NCBI RefSeq assembly: GCF_947488515.1
Contig: NZ_CANKZF010000002.1
Span: 248,001-312,000 of the forward strand
Direction of reading: 5' to 3'
Origin: an uncultured Nocardioides sp.
Lineage (GTDB): Bacteria; Actinomycetota; Actinomycetes; Propionibacteriales; Nocardioidaceae
DNA: 64,000 nt
Shown piece by piece: positions 16,500-24,692 of this stretch. The stretch's first letter is position 1. Each line of letters opens with the position of its first letter. Both the position numbers and the translations under genes were made by a program. The notes beneath the pieces are model-generated. The model worked only from the letters and a program-made list of their open reading frames with translations, had not been told where the DNA came from and did not search any database.

Positions 16500-17681
16500 A
16501 TGAAGGCAGTCACGTGGCAGGGCAAGCAGGACATGCAGGTCCAGGAGGTGCCGGACCCGGTCCTCGAGGAACGCACGGACATCGTCATCGAGGTGACGTC
16601 GACCGGGCTGTGCGGGTCCGACCTGCACCTCTACGACCCGCTGGCGCCGTTCATGACGACGGGCGACATCGTCGGGCACGAGCCGATGGGCATCGTGCGC
16701 GAGGTCGGGTCCGCGGTCACGACCCTGGCACCCGGCGACCGCGTGGTGGTGCCGTTCAACATCAGCTGCGGCACCTGCTGGATGTGCACGCGTGGCCTCC
16801 ACAGCCAGTGCGAGACCACCCAGAACCGCGACACCGGGACCGGCGCCAGCCTGCTCGGCTACAGCAAGCTCTACGGGCAGGTGCCCGGCGGCCAGGCCGA
16901 GCTGCTGCGGGTCCAGTTCGGCGACACGCTCCCGATCAAGGTGCCGCACGGCCCGGTGGACGACCGCTTCCTCTTCCTCTCCGACGTGCTGCCCACCGCG
17001 TGGCAGGCCGTCGAGTACGCCGACGTCGAGGACGGTGGCACGCTCCTGGTCGTCGGCTCCGGCCCGATCGGCGACATGGCGGCCCGGATCGCCCTGCACC
17101 GCGGCCTCCGGGTCATCGTCGTCGACTCCGTGCGTGAGCGGCTCGCCCGCGTGCACGGCCGCGGCGCCGAGACGATCGACTTCACCGAGGTCGACGGGGT
17201 CGGCGACGCCGTCCGCCAGCTCACCGACGGCCGTGGCGCCGACGGCGTGATCGACGCCGTGGGCATGGAGGCGCATGGCTCGCCGGTCGCCGAGACCGCG
17301 CAGAAGGCGCTCGGCCTGCTCCCCAAGAAGGTGCAGGAGAAGGTGATGCTCAACTTCGGCGTCGACCGCCTCGCCGCCCTCATGAGCTGCATCGACAGCG
17401 TCCGTCGCGGCGGCACCATCAGCATCTCCGGCGTCTACGGCGCCCCCACCGACCCGCTGCCCATGTTCCAGCTGTTCGACAAGCAGGTGCAGGTGCGGAT
17501 GGGCCAGGCCAACGTCCGTCGCTGGAGCGACGACATCCTCTCGCTGCTCGAGCAGGAGGAGGACGTGCTGGGCGTCGAGTCGTTCGCCACGCACCACCTG
17601 CCGCTCGACGACGCCCCTGAGGCCTACCGCAAGTTCCGCGACAAGGAGGACGGCATGGTGAAGGTGGTGTTCCAGCCGTGA
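16500..17681 (+). CDS. Zinc-dependent alcohol/formaldehyde dehydrogenase-like enzyme (MDR family)
   Basis: A 393-aa medium-chain dehydrogenase. Catalytic zinc ligands are Cys in GLCGSD and His/Glu in GHEPMG. The structural-zinc loop is CGTCWMCTRGLHSQC with four Cys. The NAD-binding fold has GSGPIG, and the long form with the LGYSKLYGQVPGGQAE segment resembles formaldehyde-dehydrogenase-like members. ATG 16500 has GAGGAGGT upstream. First gene of a three-gene operon (GTGA overlaps) with a haem-oxygenase-like protein and a CDGSH protein. Confidence 0.9.
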   Translation: MKAVTWQGKQDMQVQEVPDPVLEERTDIVIEVTSTGLCGSDLHLYDPLAPFMTTGDIVGHEPMGIVREVGSAVTTLAPGDRVVVPFNISCGTCWMCTRGLHSQCETTQNRDTGTGASLLGYSKLYGQVPGGQAELLRVQFGDTLPIKVPHGPVDDRFLFLSDVLPTAWQAVEYADVEDGGTLLVVGSGPIGDMAARIALHRGLRVIVVDSVRERLARVHGRGAETIDFTEVDGVGDAVRQLTDGRGADGVIDAVGMEAHGSPVAETAQKALGLLPKKVQEKVMLNFGVDRLAALMSCIDSVRRGGTISISGVYGAPTDPLPMFQLFDKQVQVRMGQANVRRWSDDILSLLEQEEDVLGVESFATHHLPLDDAPEAYRKFRDKEDGMVKVVFQP

Positions 17682-18634
17682 GACTGCCCAAGCCGCGTGG
17701 CGGGCTGAGCGAGTGGCTCGTCGCCCGGCTCGCCGAGCCGGAGCTCAGCGGGTCGGCACCCGGGGCGGACTCGTGGGACGACGAGTCGATCTCGCTCTGG
17801 ACGCTGCACGAGCTGTCGTTCCGCGGCTTCGAGGACGCCGACGACCGCGCCGAGTGGGACCCCGACCTGCTCGGCGTACGCCGCGACCTCGAGACCGCCC
17901 TCGAGGACCGGCTGCGCGCGCGATGGGCGGAGGCCGGCGTCGACGCGACGCCCGCCCTGGCCGACGTACCCACCGCCCTCGAGGACCTCGTCGCCACGGA
18001 CGACGGGCCGTCCCTGGCCGACTTCGTGCGCCGGCGCGCCGACCGCGACCAGGTGCTGGAGCTGCTCCGGCAGCGCTCGGTCTACCACCTCAAGGAGTCC
18101 GACCCGTCGGCCTTCGTCGTGCCGCGGCTGCCCGTGCGGGCCAAGGCCGCGCTGGTGGCGCTGCAGTTCGACGAGTACGGCGACGGCGACCCCAACCGGC
18201 TCCACTCCCACCTCTTCGCGCGTGGCCTCGAGGCCGTCGGGCTGCGGGCGGAGTACGGCGCCTACGTCGACGACGCCGTCCCGGAGAACCTCGAGATGAA
18301 CAACGCCGGCTCCCTCTTCGGCCTGCACCGCCGGCTGCGCGGCGCGGCCATGGGGCACCTCGCGGCCTTCGAGATGACCAGCTCGCTGCCCTCGCGCAAG
18401 ATGGTGCAGGGGCTCGACCGGCTCGGGCTCGAGGGCCCGATGTCGGACTACTACGACGAGCACGTCGAGGCCGACGCGATCCACGAGCACCTCGCCGCGC
18501 GCGACATCTGCGGCACCCTCGCGGACGACGAGCCCGACCAGGCGGCCGAGATCCTCTTCGGCGCCTTCACCTGCCTCGACGTCGAGGCACGCTTCGCGAC
18601 CGCGATGCTCGGGGCGTGGGAGGACCAGCGGTGA
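17678..18634 (+). CDS. Iron-containing redox protein, haem-oxygenase-like fold (HDO/TenA-related)
   Basis: A 318-aa all-helical protein matching the iron-containing redox enzyme family. It has TLHELSFRGFED early (a Glu/His pair), EYGDGDPNRLHSHLF in the middle, and YYDEHVEADAIHEHLAARD with closely spaced Glu and His suited to a di-iron site near the C-terminus. Members of this superfamily use di-iron to oxidise or cleave substrates, but no reaction can be assigned. GTG 17678 overlaps the dehydrogenase stop, and its own stop overlaps the CDGSH start. Confidence 0.82.
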   Translation: MRLPKPRGGLSEWLVARLAEPELSGSAPGADSWDDESISLWTLHELSFRGFEDADDRAEWDPDLLGVRRDLETALEDRLRARWAEAGVDATPALADVPTALEDLVATDDGPSLADFVRRRADRDQVLELLRQRSVYHLKESDPSAFVVPRLPVRAKAALVALQFDEYGDGDPNRLHSHLFARGLEAVGLRAEYGAYVDDAVPENLEMNNAGSLFGLHRRLRGAAMGHLAAFEMTSSLPSRKMVQGLDRLGLEGPMSDYYDEHVEADAIHEHLAARDICGTLADDEPDQAAEILFGAFTCLDVEARFATAMLGAWEDQR

Positions 18635-18831
18635 GCGGGCGCGACTTCGACCACCCCGACGTCGTGCTCGTGCCGCACGGCCCGATGCTGCTCCGCGGCG
18701 CCGAGTCCGTGCAGGACCTCGAGGGCACCGTCCACGCCGTCGACCGCCCCGTCGTCGCCCTCTGCCGCTGCGAGAAGTCGAGCCGCCTGCCCTGGTGCGA
18801 CGGGACGCACAAGGTCATCCCGCGCAGCTGA
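18631..18831 (+). CDS. CDGSH iron-sulphur domain protein
   Basis: A 66-aa protein with the CDGSH [2Fe-2S] motif CRCEKSSRLPWCDGTHK: three Cys and one His in the spacing C-x-C-x(8)-C-x(3)-H. Such clusters transfer electrons or clusters. It is a single soluble domain with no membrane anchor. GTG 18631 overlaps the previous stop. It probably supplies electrons or Fe-S to the di-iron-type partner. It is followed by the tandem palindromic repeats. Confidence 0.92.
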   Translation: MSGRDFDHPDVVLVPHGPMLLRGAESVQDLEGTVHAVDRPVVALCRCEKSSRLPWCDGTHKVIPRS

Positions 18832-18844
18832 ACTTCCGCCGTCG

Positions 18845-19090
18845 AGCGGTGCGTGAGCCACATTCCTGGGCCTGCGAATGTGGCTGGGACACCGCCCGCG
18901 GGCGTGTCGTACGACTTCCGCCGGGGAGCGGTGCGTGAGCCACATTCCGCGGCCTGCAAATGTGGCTGGGACACCGCCCGCGGGCGTGTCGTACGACGGC
19001 GCGCCGGGGAGCGGTGCGTGAGCCACATTCCGCGGCCTGCAAATGTGGCTGGAACACCGCCCACCACACCGCCCGCGGGCGTGGCGTACG
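18845..19090. repeat. Three tandem copies of an 82-83 bp palindromic unit
   Basis: Copies start at 18845, 18927 and 19010; the third carries an extra 10 bp. Each unit contains stem one (AGCCACATT...AATGTGGCT, for example 18856-18865 with 18876-18885), stem two (GACAC, a GCCCGCGGGC core, GTGTC) and, in the first two, the palindrome GTCGTACGAC. Copies two and three are nearly identical, while copy one differs at the loop. A partial prefix (CTTCCGCCG) also precedes copy one. The array fills the gap between two convergent operons and may end transcription from both sides. Confidence 0.85.
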
Positions 19091-19093
19091 CCC

Positions 19094-19711
19094 TCAGGCG
19101 CGGTCGATGCGGGCGAGCACCCCGCGCACCTGTTGGCGCACCTCGACCATGGCGAGCCGGCCCTCGGCGAAGCAGGGTTCGCGGCGCAGGGCCTCGGTCT
19201 GGGCGCGGGTGCCGACCTGGAGCACGGCCGAGCCGCCGGGGGAGAGGTGGGCGTCGATGACCGCGAGGCAGGCGCGGGCGACGTCGAGGCCGTCGTCGCC
19301 ACCGTCGATGGCGGTGAGCGGGTCCTCGGGGTAGCGCGACGTCTGCTCGCGCGGCACCCAGGGCGGGTCGGCGATGATCACCGGGAACGTCTCCTCGGGC
19401 GCGAGCGCGTCCTCCAGCCGCCCCTCGCGCACCTCGACCCGCTCGGCCATCCCGGCGGCGGTGGCGTTGGCACGGGCGTAGTCGCACGCCACGGGGTTCG
19501 CGTCGACGCAGAGGAGCCGGCGGCCGGAGGCGGCGACCGCGAGCAGGCCGATGTGCCCGGCCCCCGCGCACAGCTCGAGCACCGTACCGCCGGGCGCGGT
19601 GGTCATCAGGTCGGCGGCCCACTCCGACTGCGCGGCCGTCCACTCCCGTGGCCGCAGCACGCGGTCGTCGTACGCGATCGTGAGGGTGCCGAAGGTGAGG
19701 TGCTCGGTCAT
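19094..19711 (-). CDS. HemK-like class I SAM-dependent methyltransferase
   Basis: A 205-aa Rossmann methyltransferase. SAM motif I is ELCAGAGHIGL, the motif II acid is in CVDANP, and motif IV is ADPPWVP, the (N/D)PPW/Y signature of enzymes that methylate amide or ring nitrogens. Catalysis on a protein Gln/Asn or other planar nitrogen is likely. Last of seven overlapping genes; its ATG shares ATGA with the desaturase stop. Confidence 0.85.
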   Translation of the reverse strand: MTEHLTFGTLTIAYDDRVLRPREWTAAQSEWAADLMTTAPGGTVLELCAGAGHIGLLAVAASGRRLLCVDANPVACDYARANATAAGMAERVEVREGRLEDALAPEETFPVIIADPPWVPREQTSRYPEDPLTAIDGGDDGLDVARACLAVIDAHLSPGGSAVLQVGTRAQTEALRREPCFAEGRLAMVEVRQQVRGVLARIDRA

Positions 19712-21297
19712 CGGCGGATCCTTCGGTGCCAGAGGGCGGCGCGGGCGGCGTTGGCGCCGGCCGCGCCGTGGACGCCGCCGCCGGGGTGCGCAGAGGCGGA
19801 GGCGAGGTAGAGCCCCGGGAGCCCGGTCGCCGCGCGGCCGCGCATCGCCGGGACGGGGCGGAAGACGAGCTCCTGGTGCAGCTGCGACGTACCGCCGTTG
19901 ACGGCGCCGCCGACCAGGTTGGCGTTGCGGGACTCGAGCTCGTGGGGCCCGAGCACCCGCCTCTCCATCACGCGGTCGCCGAACCCGGGCGCACGCGCCT
20001 CGATCCGCGCCTGCATCCGGTCGGCGAAGCGCTGCGCGTCGTCGTGGCCCCACGCGCCGGTGACCTCGTCCGCGGCGTCGCGGCGGGTCTCCGTGGGCTG
20101 CGGGACGTGCGTGTAGGCCCAGAACGACTCGGTGCCGGCGGGCGACCGGGTGGGGTCGCTCGACGTCATCTGGCCGGTCAACAGGAACGGCCGGTCCGGC
20201 ACGATGCCCGACGACACCTGGGCCAGGGTCTGGGTCATCTCCTCGACGGAGTCCGCGATGTGCACCGTGCCCGGCGCGCGGTCGGGCCGGTTGGTCCACG
20301 GGACGGGGCCGGAGAGCGCCCAGTCCACCTTCACGGTGCCGGGATCGAGCTCGAAGTCGCGCATGCCGCGCACGACGCGCGCCGGCAGGTGCTCCTCGGC
20401 GACCAGCCGGCCGAAGAGGTGGGTGGCCGACACGTCGGCGAGCACGGCGCGGGTGGCGTACGACTGCCCGTCACGGGTGCGTACGCCGGCCACGCGACCG
20501 TCGCGGACGTCGACGGCCGTCACCTCGGCGTCGGTGACCAGCTCCGCGCCGAGGGACGTGCAGCGGGCGACGAGGGCGTCGGTGAGCTGCTGGGCCCCGC
20601 CCCGGGGGACGGGGAAGCCGACCGTCTGGCCGAGCATCGTCATCAGCACGCCGAAGACCCCCGACCCGGGTGAGGCGAGGGGGAAGTCGGCGTGACCGGC
20701 GTTGCCGTTGAGCAGCAGCTGGGCGGCGGACCCGGAGAAGAGCTCGCGGCCGAGCGAGGCGACCGGGGTCGCCAGCCGCCTGACGGTGTCGAGGCCGCCG
20801 GCCCGGGCCAGCGCCGGCACCAGCCGGGCTCCCGCCCGCACCGGCGGGAAGGGCGAGGTGAGGCCGTCGACCAGCGCCGGGCCGATGCGGTCCCAGGTGG
20901 CGCACAGCTCCAGCCAGGTGTCGCCGTCACCCGGGTGCAGCGCGTTGAGGCCGGCGGCCGTGTCGTGGCGGTCGCGGTGCAGGACCGCCCACTGCCCGTC
21001 GCCGAAGGGGTGGCCCAGCACCGCCGGAGCGTGCTCCCACGCCAGCCCGTGCTCCTCCAGCCGCAGGCCGGTCATCGCGCGCGAGGCCACGGCCAGCGGG
21101 TAGAACGCGCTGAACGTGTCGTGGACGAAGTCGGGGTGCAGCTCGCGGTCGCTGCGGACCGCGCCGCCCGGCGTGGCCTGCGCCTCGAGCACCAGGACCC
21201 GCCAGCCCGCGTCGACCAGCAGGTTGGCGGCGACCAGCCCGTTGGGGCCGGCCCCGACCACGACGGCGTCGTACGCGTCCGACGAGCCGGCACTCAC
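19708..21297 (-). CDS. Phytoene-desaturase-like FAD/NAD(P) oxidoreductase
   Basis: A 529-aa flavoprotein with an N-terminal dinucleotide loop (GAGPNGL, 15-21), the following EAQATPGGAVRS segment and a C-terminal FAD motif (GLPGLYLASASAHPGGGVHGAAG), as in carotenoid desaturases/isomerases and related amine-oxidase-fold enzymes. Dedicated carotenoid genes (phytoene synthase, GGPP synthase) are not nearby, so an isoprenoid or lipid substrate in the glycosyltransferase pathway is more likely. GTG 21297 is chosen for the 4-bp overlap with the SRPBCC stop. Gene six of the operon. Confidence 0.88.
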   Translation of the reverse strand: MSAGSSDAYDAVVVGAGPNGLVAANLLVDAGWRVLVLEAQATPGGAVRSDRELHPDFVHDTFSAFYPLAVASRAMTGLRLEEHGLAWEHAPAVLGHPFGDGQWAVLHRDRHDTAAGLNALHPGDGDTWLELCATWDRIGPALVDGLTSPFPPVRAGARLVPALARAGGLDTVRRLATPVASLGRELFSGSAAQLLLNGNAGHADFPLASPGSGVFGVLMTMLGQTVGFPVPRGGAQQLTDALVARCTSLGAELVTDAEVTAVDVRDGRVAGVRTRDGQSYATRAVLADVSATHLFGRLVAEEHLPARVVRGMRDFELDPGTVKVDWALSGPVPWTNRPDRAPGTVHIADSVEEMTQTLAQVSSGIVPDRPFLLTGQMTSSDPTRSPAGTESFWAYTHVPQPTETRRDAADEVTGAWGHDDAQRFADRMQARIEARAPGFGDRVMERRVLGPHELESRNANLVGGAVNGGTSQLHQELVFRPVPAMRGRAATGLPGLYLASASAHPGGGVHGAAGANAARAALWHRRIRR

Positions 21298-21731
21298 CGT
21301 GTGCGGCCCTCCACGACGAACGCCAGCCGGCGCAACGCCTCGACGTTGCGCCAGTGGAGCTGGGCGTCGCGCAGCGGCTTGGGCACGAGGACGCCGGGCC
21401 CGGCCGTGGCGTCCTCCTCCATGGTGACCAGCGTGGCGGCACCGTCGGGGCGCAGCGAGATGTCCACGTGGGCCTCTCCCGCCGGCCAGCCGCGGGCCTT
21501 GAGGAGCAGACGCCTGCCCTCCTCGACCTCGAGCACCTCGGTCGTGTCGTCGATCAGCAGCGGCCAGCTGCCCACGCTGTGGTGCAGCCGCGAGCCCACG
21601 GCGGGCCACGTCTCGTCGACGTCCCGCATCCGGGAGGCGCCGACGACGAAGAGGGGGTAGAGCCAGCCGTCGGACAGCACCTCCCAGACCTGCTCGGGGG
21701 TGGCGGACACGGTGCGGGTCGTCGTGCTCAT
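21294..21731 (-). CDS. SRPBCC-family protein (lipid- or ligand-binding fold)
   Basis: A 145-aa START/cyclase-like fold: ATPEQVWEVLSDGWLYPLFV helix, RLHHSVGSWPLLIDDTTEVLEVEEG strands and a C-terminal helix with HWRNVEALRRLAFVVEG. Such proteins hold hydrophobic ligands. Its place between a glycosyltransferase and a desaturase suggests that it presents or carries a lipid intermediate, which is inference. ATGA and GTGA overlaps on both sides. Confidence 0.8.
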   Translation of the reverse strand: MSTTTRTVSATPEQVWEVLSDGWLYPLFVVGASRMRDVDETWPAVGSRLHHSVGSWPLLIDDTTEVLEVEEGRRLLLKARGWPAGEAHVDISLRPDGAATLVTMEEDATAGPGVLVPKPLRDAQLHWRNVEALRRLAFVVEGRTR

Positions 21732-22585
21732 GGTGTGGTCTCCTCGGCGCTGCTCAGGGGTGTCTCCCTGGTCCAGTGCCCATCCTCGCGGCGCACCAGT
21801 CCCCGACGCTCGAACTCCTCCAGCCAGCCCGTCATCGGCCACTCGCCCCACCGCTCGTGGAAGAGGCGGCCGTTGCGCAGGATGTCGTCCAGGTGCTCGA
21901 CCGGAGGGCTGCTCACCGGGTGGTGCTGGTGGTAGGCGCGGGCGCCGCCGACCCAGCCGAGGCCGATGCCGCGGGCGATCGCCGTACGACCCAGGTCGGT
22001 GTCCTCGCCGCCGTAGCCGGTGTAGTCCTCGCAGAAGCCGCCGAGGCGCTCCCACGTGCGCGGGTGGACGGCGAAGGACAGGGACCAGAAGAGGTCGGGG
22101 TCGTCGGACTCCACCAGCTCGCCGGGCGCAGGGTTCGGTCGCGCCGGGTGCGGGTCGTCGCGGTCCGCGAGGTCGGCCGGGTCGTCGGGGTAGCCGCCCG
22201 GCGGGCGGGGCGGCAGGTAGGTCACCGGGCCCGACCAGATGCGCTCCGGTCGCGCCGTGACCACGTCGGCGTACGACGCCACGAGGCCGGCCCCGGCCAG
22301 GCAGTCGACGTCGAGGAGCACCACCGTGTCGGCACCGGCGTCGATCGCGGTGCGGACGCCGAGGTTGCGGGCGGCTGCCAGGGGCAGGCCGCCCGCGGGT
22401 CCGCGGCCGACGGCGACGACGTCGCGGGTGAGCCCGTCGACCCGCTCCTCGACGATGGCGGGGTCGTCCATCGCAACGGCGAGGTAGTGGTCGGGCCGGA
22501 CGGTGCCGCGGGCGAGCGAGCGGTGCTGCGAGGCGAGGTGCTCGTGTCGGCCGTGGGCGATCGTGACGACGGCGACGCGAGTCAT
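21728..22585 (-). CDS. Family-2-type glycosyltransferase (galactosyltransferase-related)
   Basis: A 285-aa GT-A fold enzyme. It opens VAVVTIAHGRHEHL, carries the donor-metal DxD-type site in VVLLDVDCLAG, and has the family feature GGFCEDYTGYGGEDTDLGRTA, an acidic acceptor-side motif shared with galactosyltransferase-related proteins. Cytoplasmic or membrane-associated; it transfers a sugar from an NDP donor to an unknown acceptor. Gene four of the operon. Confidence 0.87.
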   Translation of the reverse strand: MTRVAVVTIAHGRHEHLASQHRSLARGTVRPDHYLAVAMDDPAIVEERVDGLTRDVVAVGRGPAGGLPLAAARNLGVRTAIDAGADTVVLLDVDCLAGAGLVASYADVVTARPERIWSGPVTYLPPRPPGGYPDDPADLADRDDPHPARPNPAPGELVESDDPDLFWSLSFAVHPRTWERLGGFCEDYTGYGGEDTDLGRTAIARGIGLGWVGGARAYHQHHPVSSPPVEHLDDILRNGRLFHERWGEWPMTGWLEEFERRGLVRREDGHWTRETPLSSAEETTP

Positions 22586-23628
22586 CGGGCGGTCCGGGCG
22601 ACGAGGCGCGCGCGGGTCTCCAGGACGACCTCGGCGAACCGGTCGGCGGCCCGGCCGTCGCACCACTCCGCCCAGCGGCGGGGGTCGAGAGCGGCCGCCC
22701 GGTCGAGCACGCCGGCCCACTCGCCGGCGGCGGGCCAGGCGGGCCGGACGACGGCCGGCCAGCCGTCGGCCAGCACGGTGCCGGTGGTCTGCTGCTCGTC
22801 GTGGGGTCGGGGCTGCGGCAGGACGACCGCCGGCCGGCGGGCCGCGGCCGTCTCGGCGAGCGCGTTCTGCCCGGCGTGGGTGACGACCACGTCCGCGCCG
22901 GCGAGCACCGCCGACGGGTCGGCGACCCAGGTGCTGCGGTCGGCGCCGAGCACGTGCCAGCGCCAGTCGGGGGTGGCGGCCTGCGCGAGGCGTACGTCGT
23001 CGGGGGTGACGTCGTGACCACCCGAACCCAGCAGCAGGGCGACCGTCCGACCGGCTACCGCGACCGCAGGATCCGGCTCCGTGCGCACCGGGTGGCGGGA
23101 CAGCGCCCCCACCGGCACGAGCCGCTCGCGCAGGTCGTCGGGCAGCCCGGGCGTCATGTCGCGCGCCCCGCGCGGCCAGAAGCCGACCAGCGCCTCGGCG
23201 ACGCCGAGGCCCAGGAGGTGGGCGCGGTCGTCGCGCCGTCCGGGGAGGACGACGCCGACGGCGGGGATCCCGTGGAGGCGGGCGAGGAGCAGCACCTCGA
23301 CGGAGACGTCGACGACGAGCAGGTCGGGGCGGTCGGTCTCCAGCCACGCGCTGAGGGTGGCCGCCCGGGAGCGGGTGCCGTCGTGCAGGAGGGGAGCCCA
23401 GTGCAGGTGGTCGTGGGCGGAGACGTCGCGGGGGTTGCCGTCGTCGTCGCGGGGCAGCTGCACCCAGTCGCCGTCCCAGCCGTCGGGCCGGGGCAGGGAC
23501 GACAGCCCGGTCACGGTGACGCCGTCGCGCCGCAGCCGGGCAGCGAGCACCTGGGCACGGTGGCGGTGCCCGCTGCCGACGTGGTGCACGTAGTAGCCGA
23601 CGACCCCTGTGGCGCCGTCGCGGGTCAC
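22582..23628 (-). CDS. MurG/UGT-like GT-B glycosyltransferase
   Basis: A 348-aa GT-B fold protein. The N-terminus YYVHHVGSGHRHRAQVLAARL has the Gly-His motif used by MurG-like enzymes, and the C-terminal donor half shows VVTHAGQNALAETAAARRPAVVLPQPRPHDEQ, the typical (H)xGxN...E and P...DEQ pattern for UDP-sugar binding. It may act on a lipid-linked acceptor. GTG 23628 is chosen because it overlaps the preceding stop by 4 bp; the upstream extension is not family-like. Gene three. Confidence 0.87.
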   Translation of the reverse strand: MTRDGATGVVGYYVHHVGSGHRHRAQVLAARLRRDGVTVTGLSSLPRPDGWDGDWVQLPRDDDGNPRDVSAHDHLHWAPLLHDGTRSRAATLSAWLETDRPDLLVVDVSVEVLLLARLHGIPAVGVVLPGRRDDRAHLLGLGVAEALVGFWPRGARDMTPGLPDDLRERLVPVGALSRHPVRTEPDPAVAVAGRTVALLLGSGGHDVTPDDVRLAQAATPDWRWHVLGADRSTWVADPSAVLAGADVVVTHAGQNALAETAAARRPAVVLPQPRPHDEQQTTGTVLADGWPAVVRPAWPAAGEWAGVLDRAAALDPRRWAEWCDGRAADRFAEVVLETRARLVARTAR

Positions 23629-24692
23629 GCCGCGTCGTCCTGGCGGGTGAGCTCGGCGTAGAGGTCGAGGTAGCTCTCGACCATCGCATCGGCGCTGCAC
23701 GTCGACTCCGCGTAGGCGCGCACGTCGTCCCGGTCGAGCCGTGCCGCGGCCACGACGGCCTCGGCGAGGGCCGCTGTATCACCCGGCGCGGCGAGCACGC
23801 CGCCCTGCGGCGACACGACCTGGCTGAGGCCACCGCGGGCGAAGGTCGCGACGGGGGTGCCGCTGGCCATGGCCTCGGCGGCGACGAGGCCGTAGGGCTC
23901 GTCCCACATGGGCGTCACCACCGCCACCGACGCCTGCCGCAGGAGGGCGGACAGGTCGCGCTGCGCGAGGTGCCCGGCGTAGTGGGCGTCGTCGCCCAGC
24001 AGCGGCGCCACCTCACGGTCGAAGTAGGCCTGGTCCTGCACGGGTCCGGCCAGCACGAGCGGCACGCCCGCGATCCGGCAGGCCTCGATCGCGAGGTGCG
24101 GCGCCTTCTCCGGGACGATCCGGCCCGACCACACGGCCGGGCCGCCGCCGGGTCCGGCCGGCCAGTCACGTAGGTCGAGCCCGTTGAGCACGACGTCGCT
24201 GTCGACCGCGTGGCGCCACGAGCTGGCCGTCCAGTCGCTCACCGACACGAAGCGCGGCGGGCGCGAGCACAGCGCCAGCGCCGACTCGATCAGCGGCAGC
24301 GGCGGCGTGTGGAGCGTGGTGACCATCGGGACGTCGACCGCCGGCGCCATCGCGATCGGCAGGTGGTGGAGGCTGTTGTTGTGCACGATGTCGTACTCCT
24401 CGGCGCCGGTGCGCGCGAGGGAGAGCATCAGGGCGAGGTACGCGTGGTGCTCGGCCAACCACCCCGGTCCGGGCGCGAACTTGTCGGCCATCGCGGCGGA
24501 GCTGACCTGCACGGTCGACAGCGGCAGGAGGCGCACCGGGAGCGACGTGTCCGACCCGGGACCGGCGAAGAGCGTGACGTCGTGGCCCCGCTCGGCCAGG
24601 CCGCGCGCGGTCGTCCAGGTCATCGACTCGAGGCCGCCGGCGAAGGGTTCGCGGATGGGGAAGCGGCTGGAGGCGATGAGGCAGATCCTCAC
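23625..24692 (-). CDS. Family-4 glycosyltransferase
   Basis: A 355-aa GT-B retaining glycosyltransferase. The acceptor-side loop FAGGLESMTW follows the first strand (RICLIASSRFPI). The donor site has WSGRIVPEKAPHLAIEA and the EX7E motif region EPYGLVAAEAMASGTPV. It is likely to transfer hexose to a lipid or saccharide acceptor on the cytoplasmic face. GTG 24692; gene two, with GTGA overlaps before and after. Confidence 0.9.
   Translation of the reverse strand: MRICLIASSRFPIREPFAGGLESMTWTTARGLAERGHDVTLFAGPGSDTSLPVRLLPLSTVQVSSAAMADKFAPGPGWLAEHHAYLALMLSLARTGAEEYDIVHNNSLHHLPIAMAPAVDVPMVTTLHTPPLPLIESALALCSRPPRFVSVSDWTASSWRHAVDSDVVLNGLDLRDWPAGPGGGPAVWSGRIVPEKAPHLAIEACRIAGVPLVLAGPVQDQAYFDREVAPLLGDDAHYAGHLAQRDLSALLRQASVAVVTPMWDEPYGLVAAEAMASGTPVATFARGGLSQVVSPQGGVLAAPGDTAALAEAVVAAARLDRDDVRAYAESTCSADAMVESYLDLYAELTRQDDAA

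Noticed and set aside
18845..19090. CRISPR array
   Set aside because: Copies are contiguous 82-83 bp units with no unique spacers, only three of them, and no cas gene is in the window.
18815..19643. Open frames running through the palindromic repeats, encoding repeated HARGRCPSHI-like peptides
   Set aside because: All frames of the repeat are open by composition; there is no ribosome site or family, and the DNA shows hairpin-type constraints instead.
19708..21297. Carotenoid biosynthesis cluster
   Set aside because: Only one desaturase-like gene is present. Phytoene synthase, GGPP synthase and cyclase genes are absent, and the neighbours are glycosyltransferases.
23629..23700. Longer start (ATG 23700) for the MurG-like glycosyltransferase
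   Set aside because: The extension is Arg/Pro-rich, overlaps the preceding gene by 76 bp and has no ribosome site; GTG 23628 gives the same 4-bp overlap as the other operon junctions.
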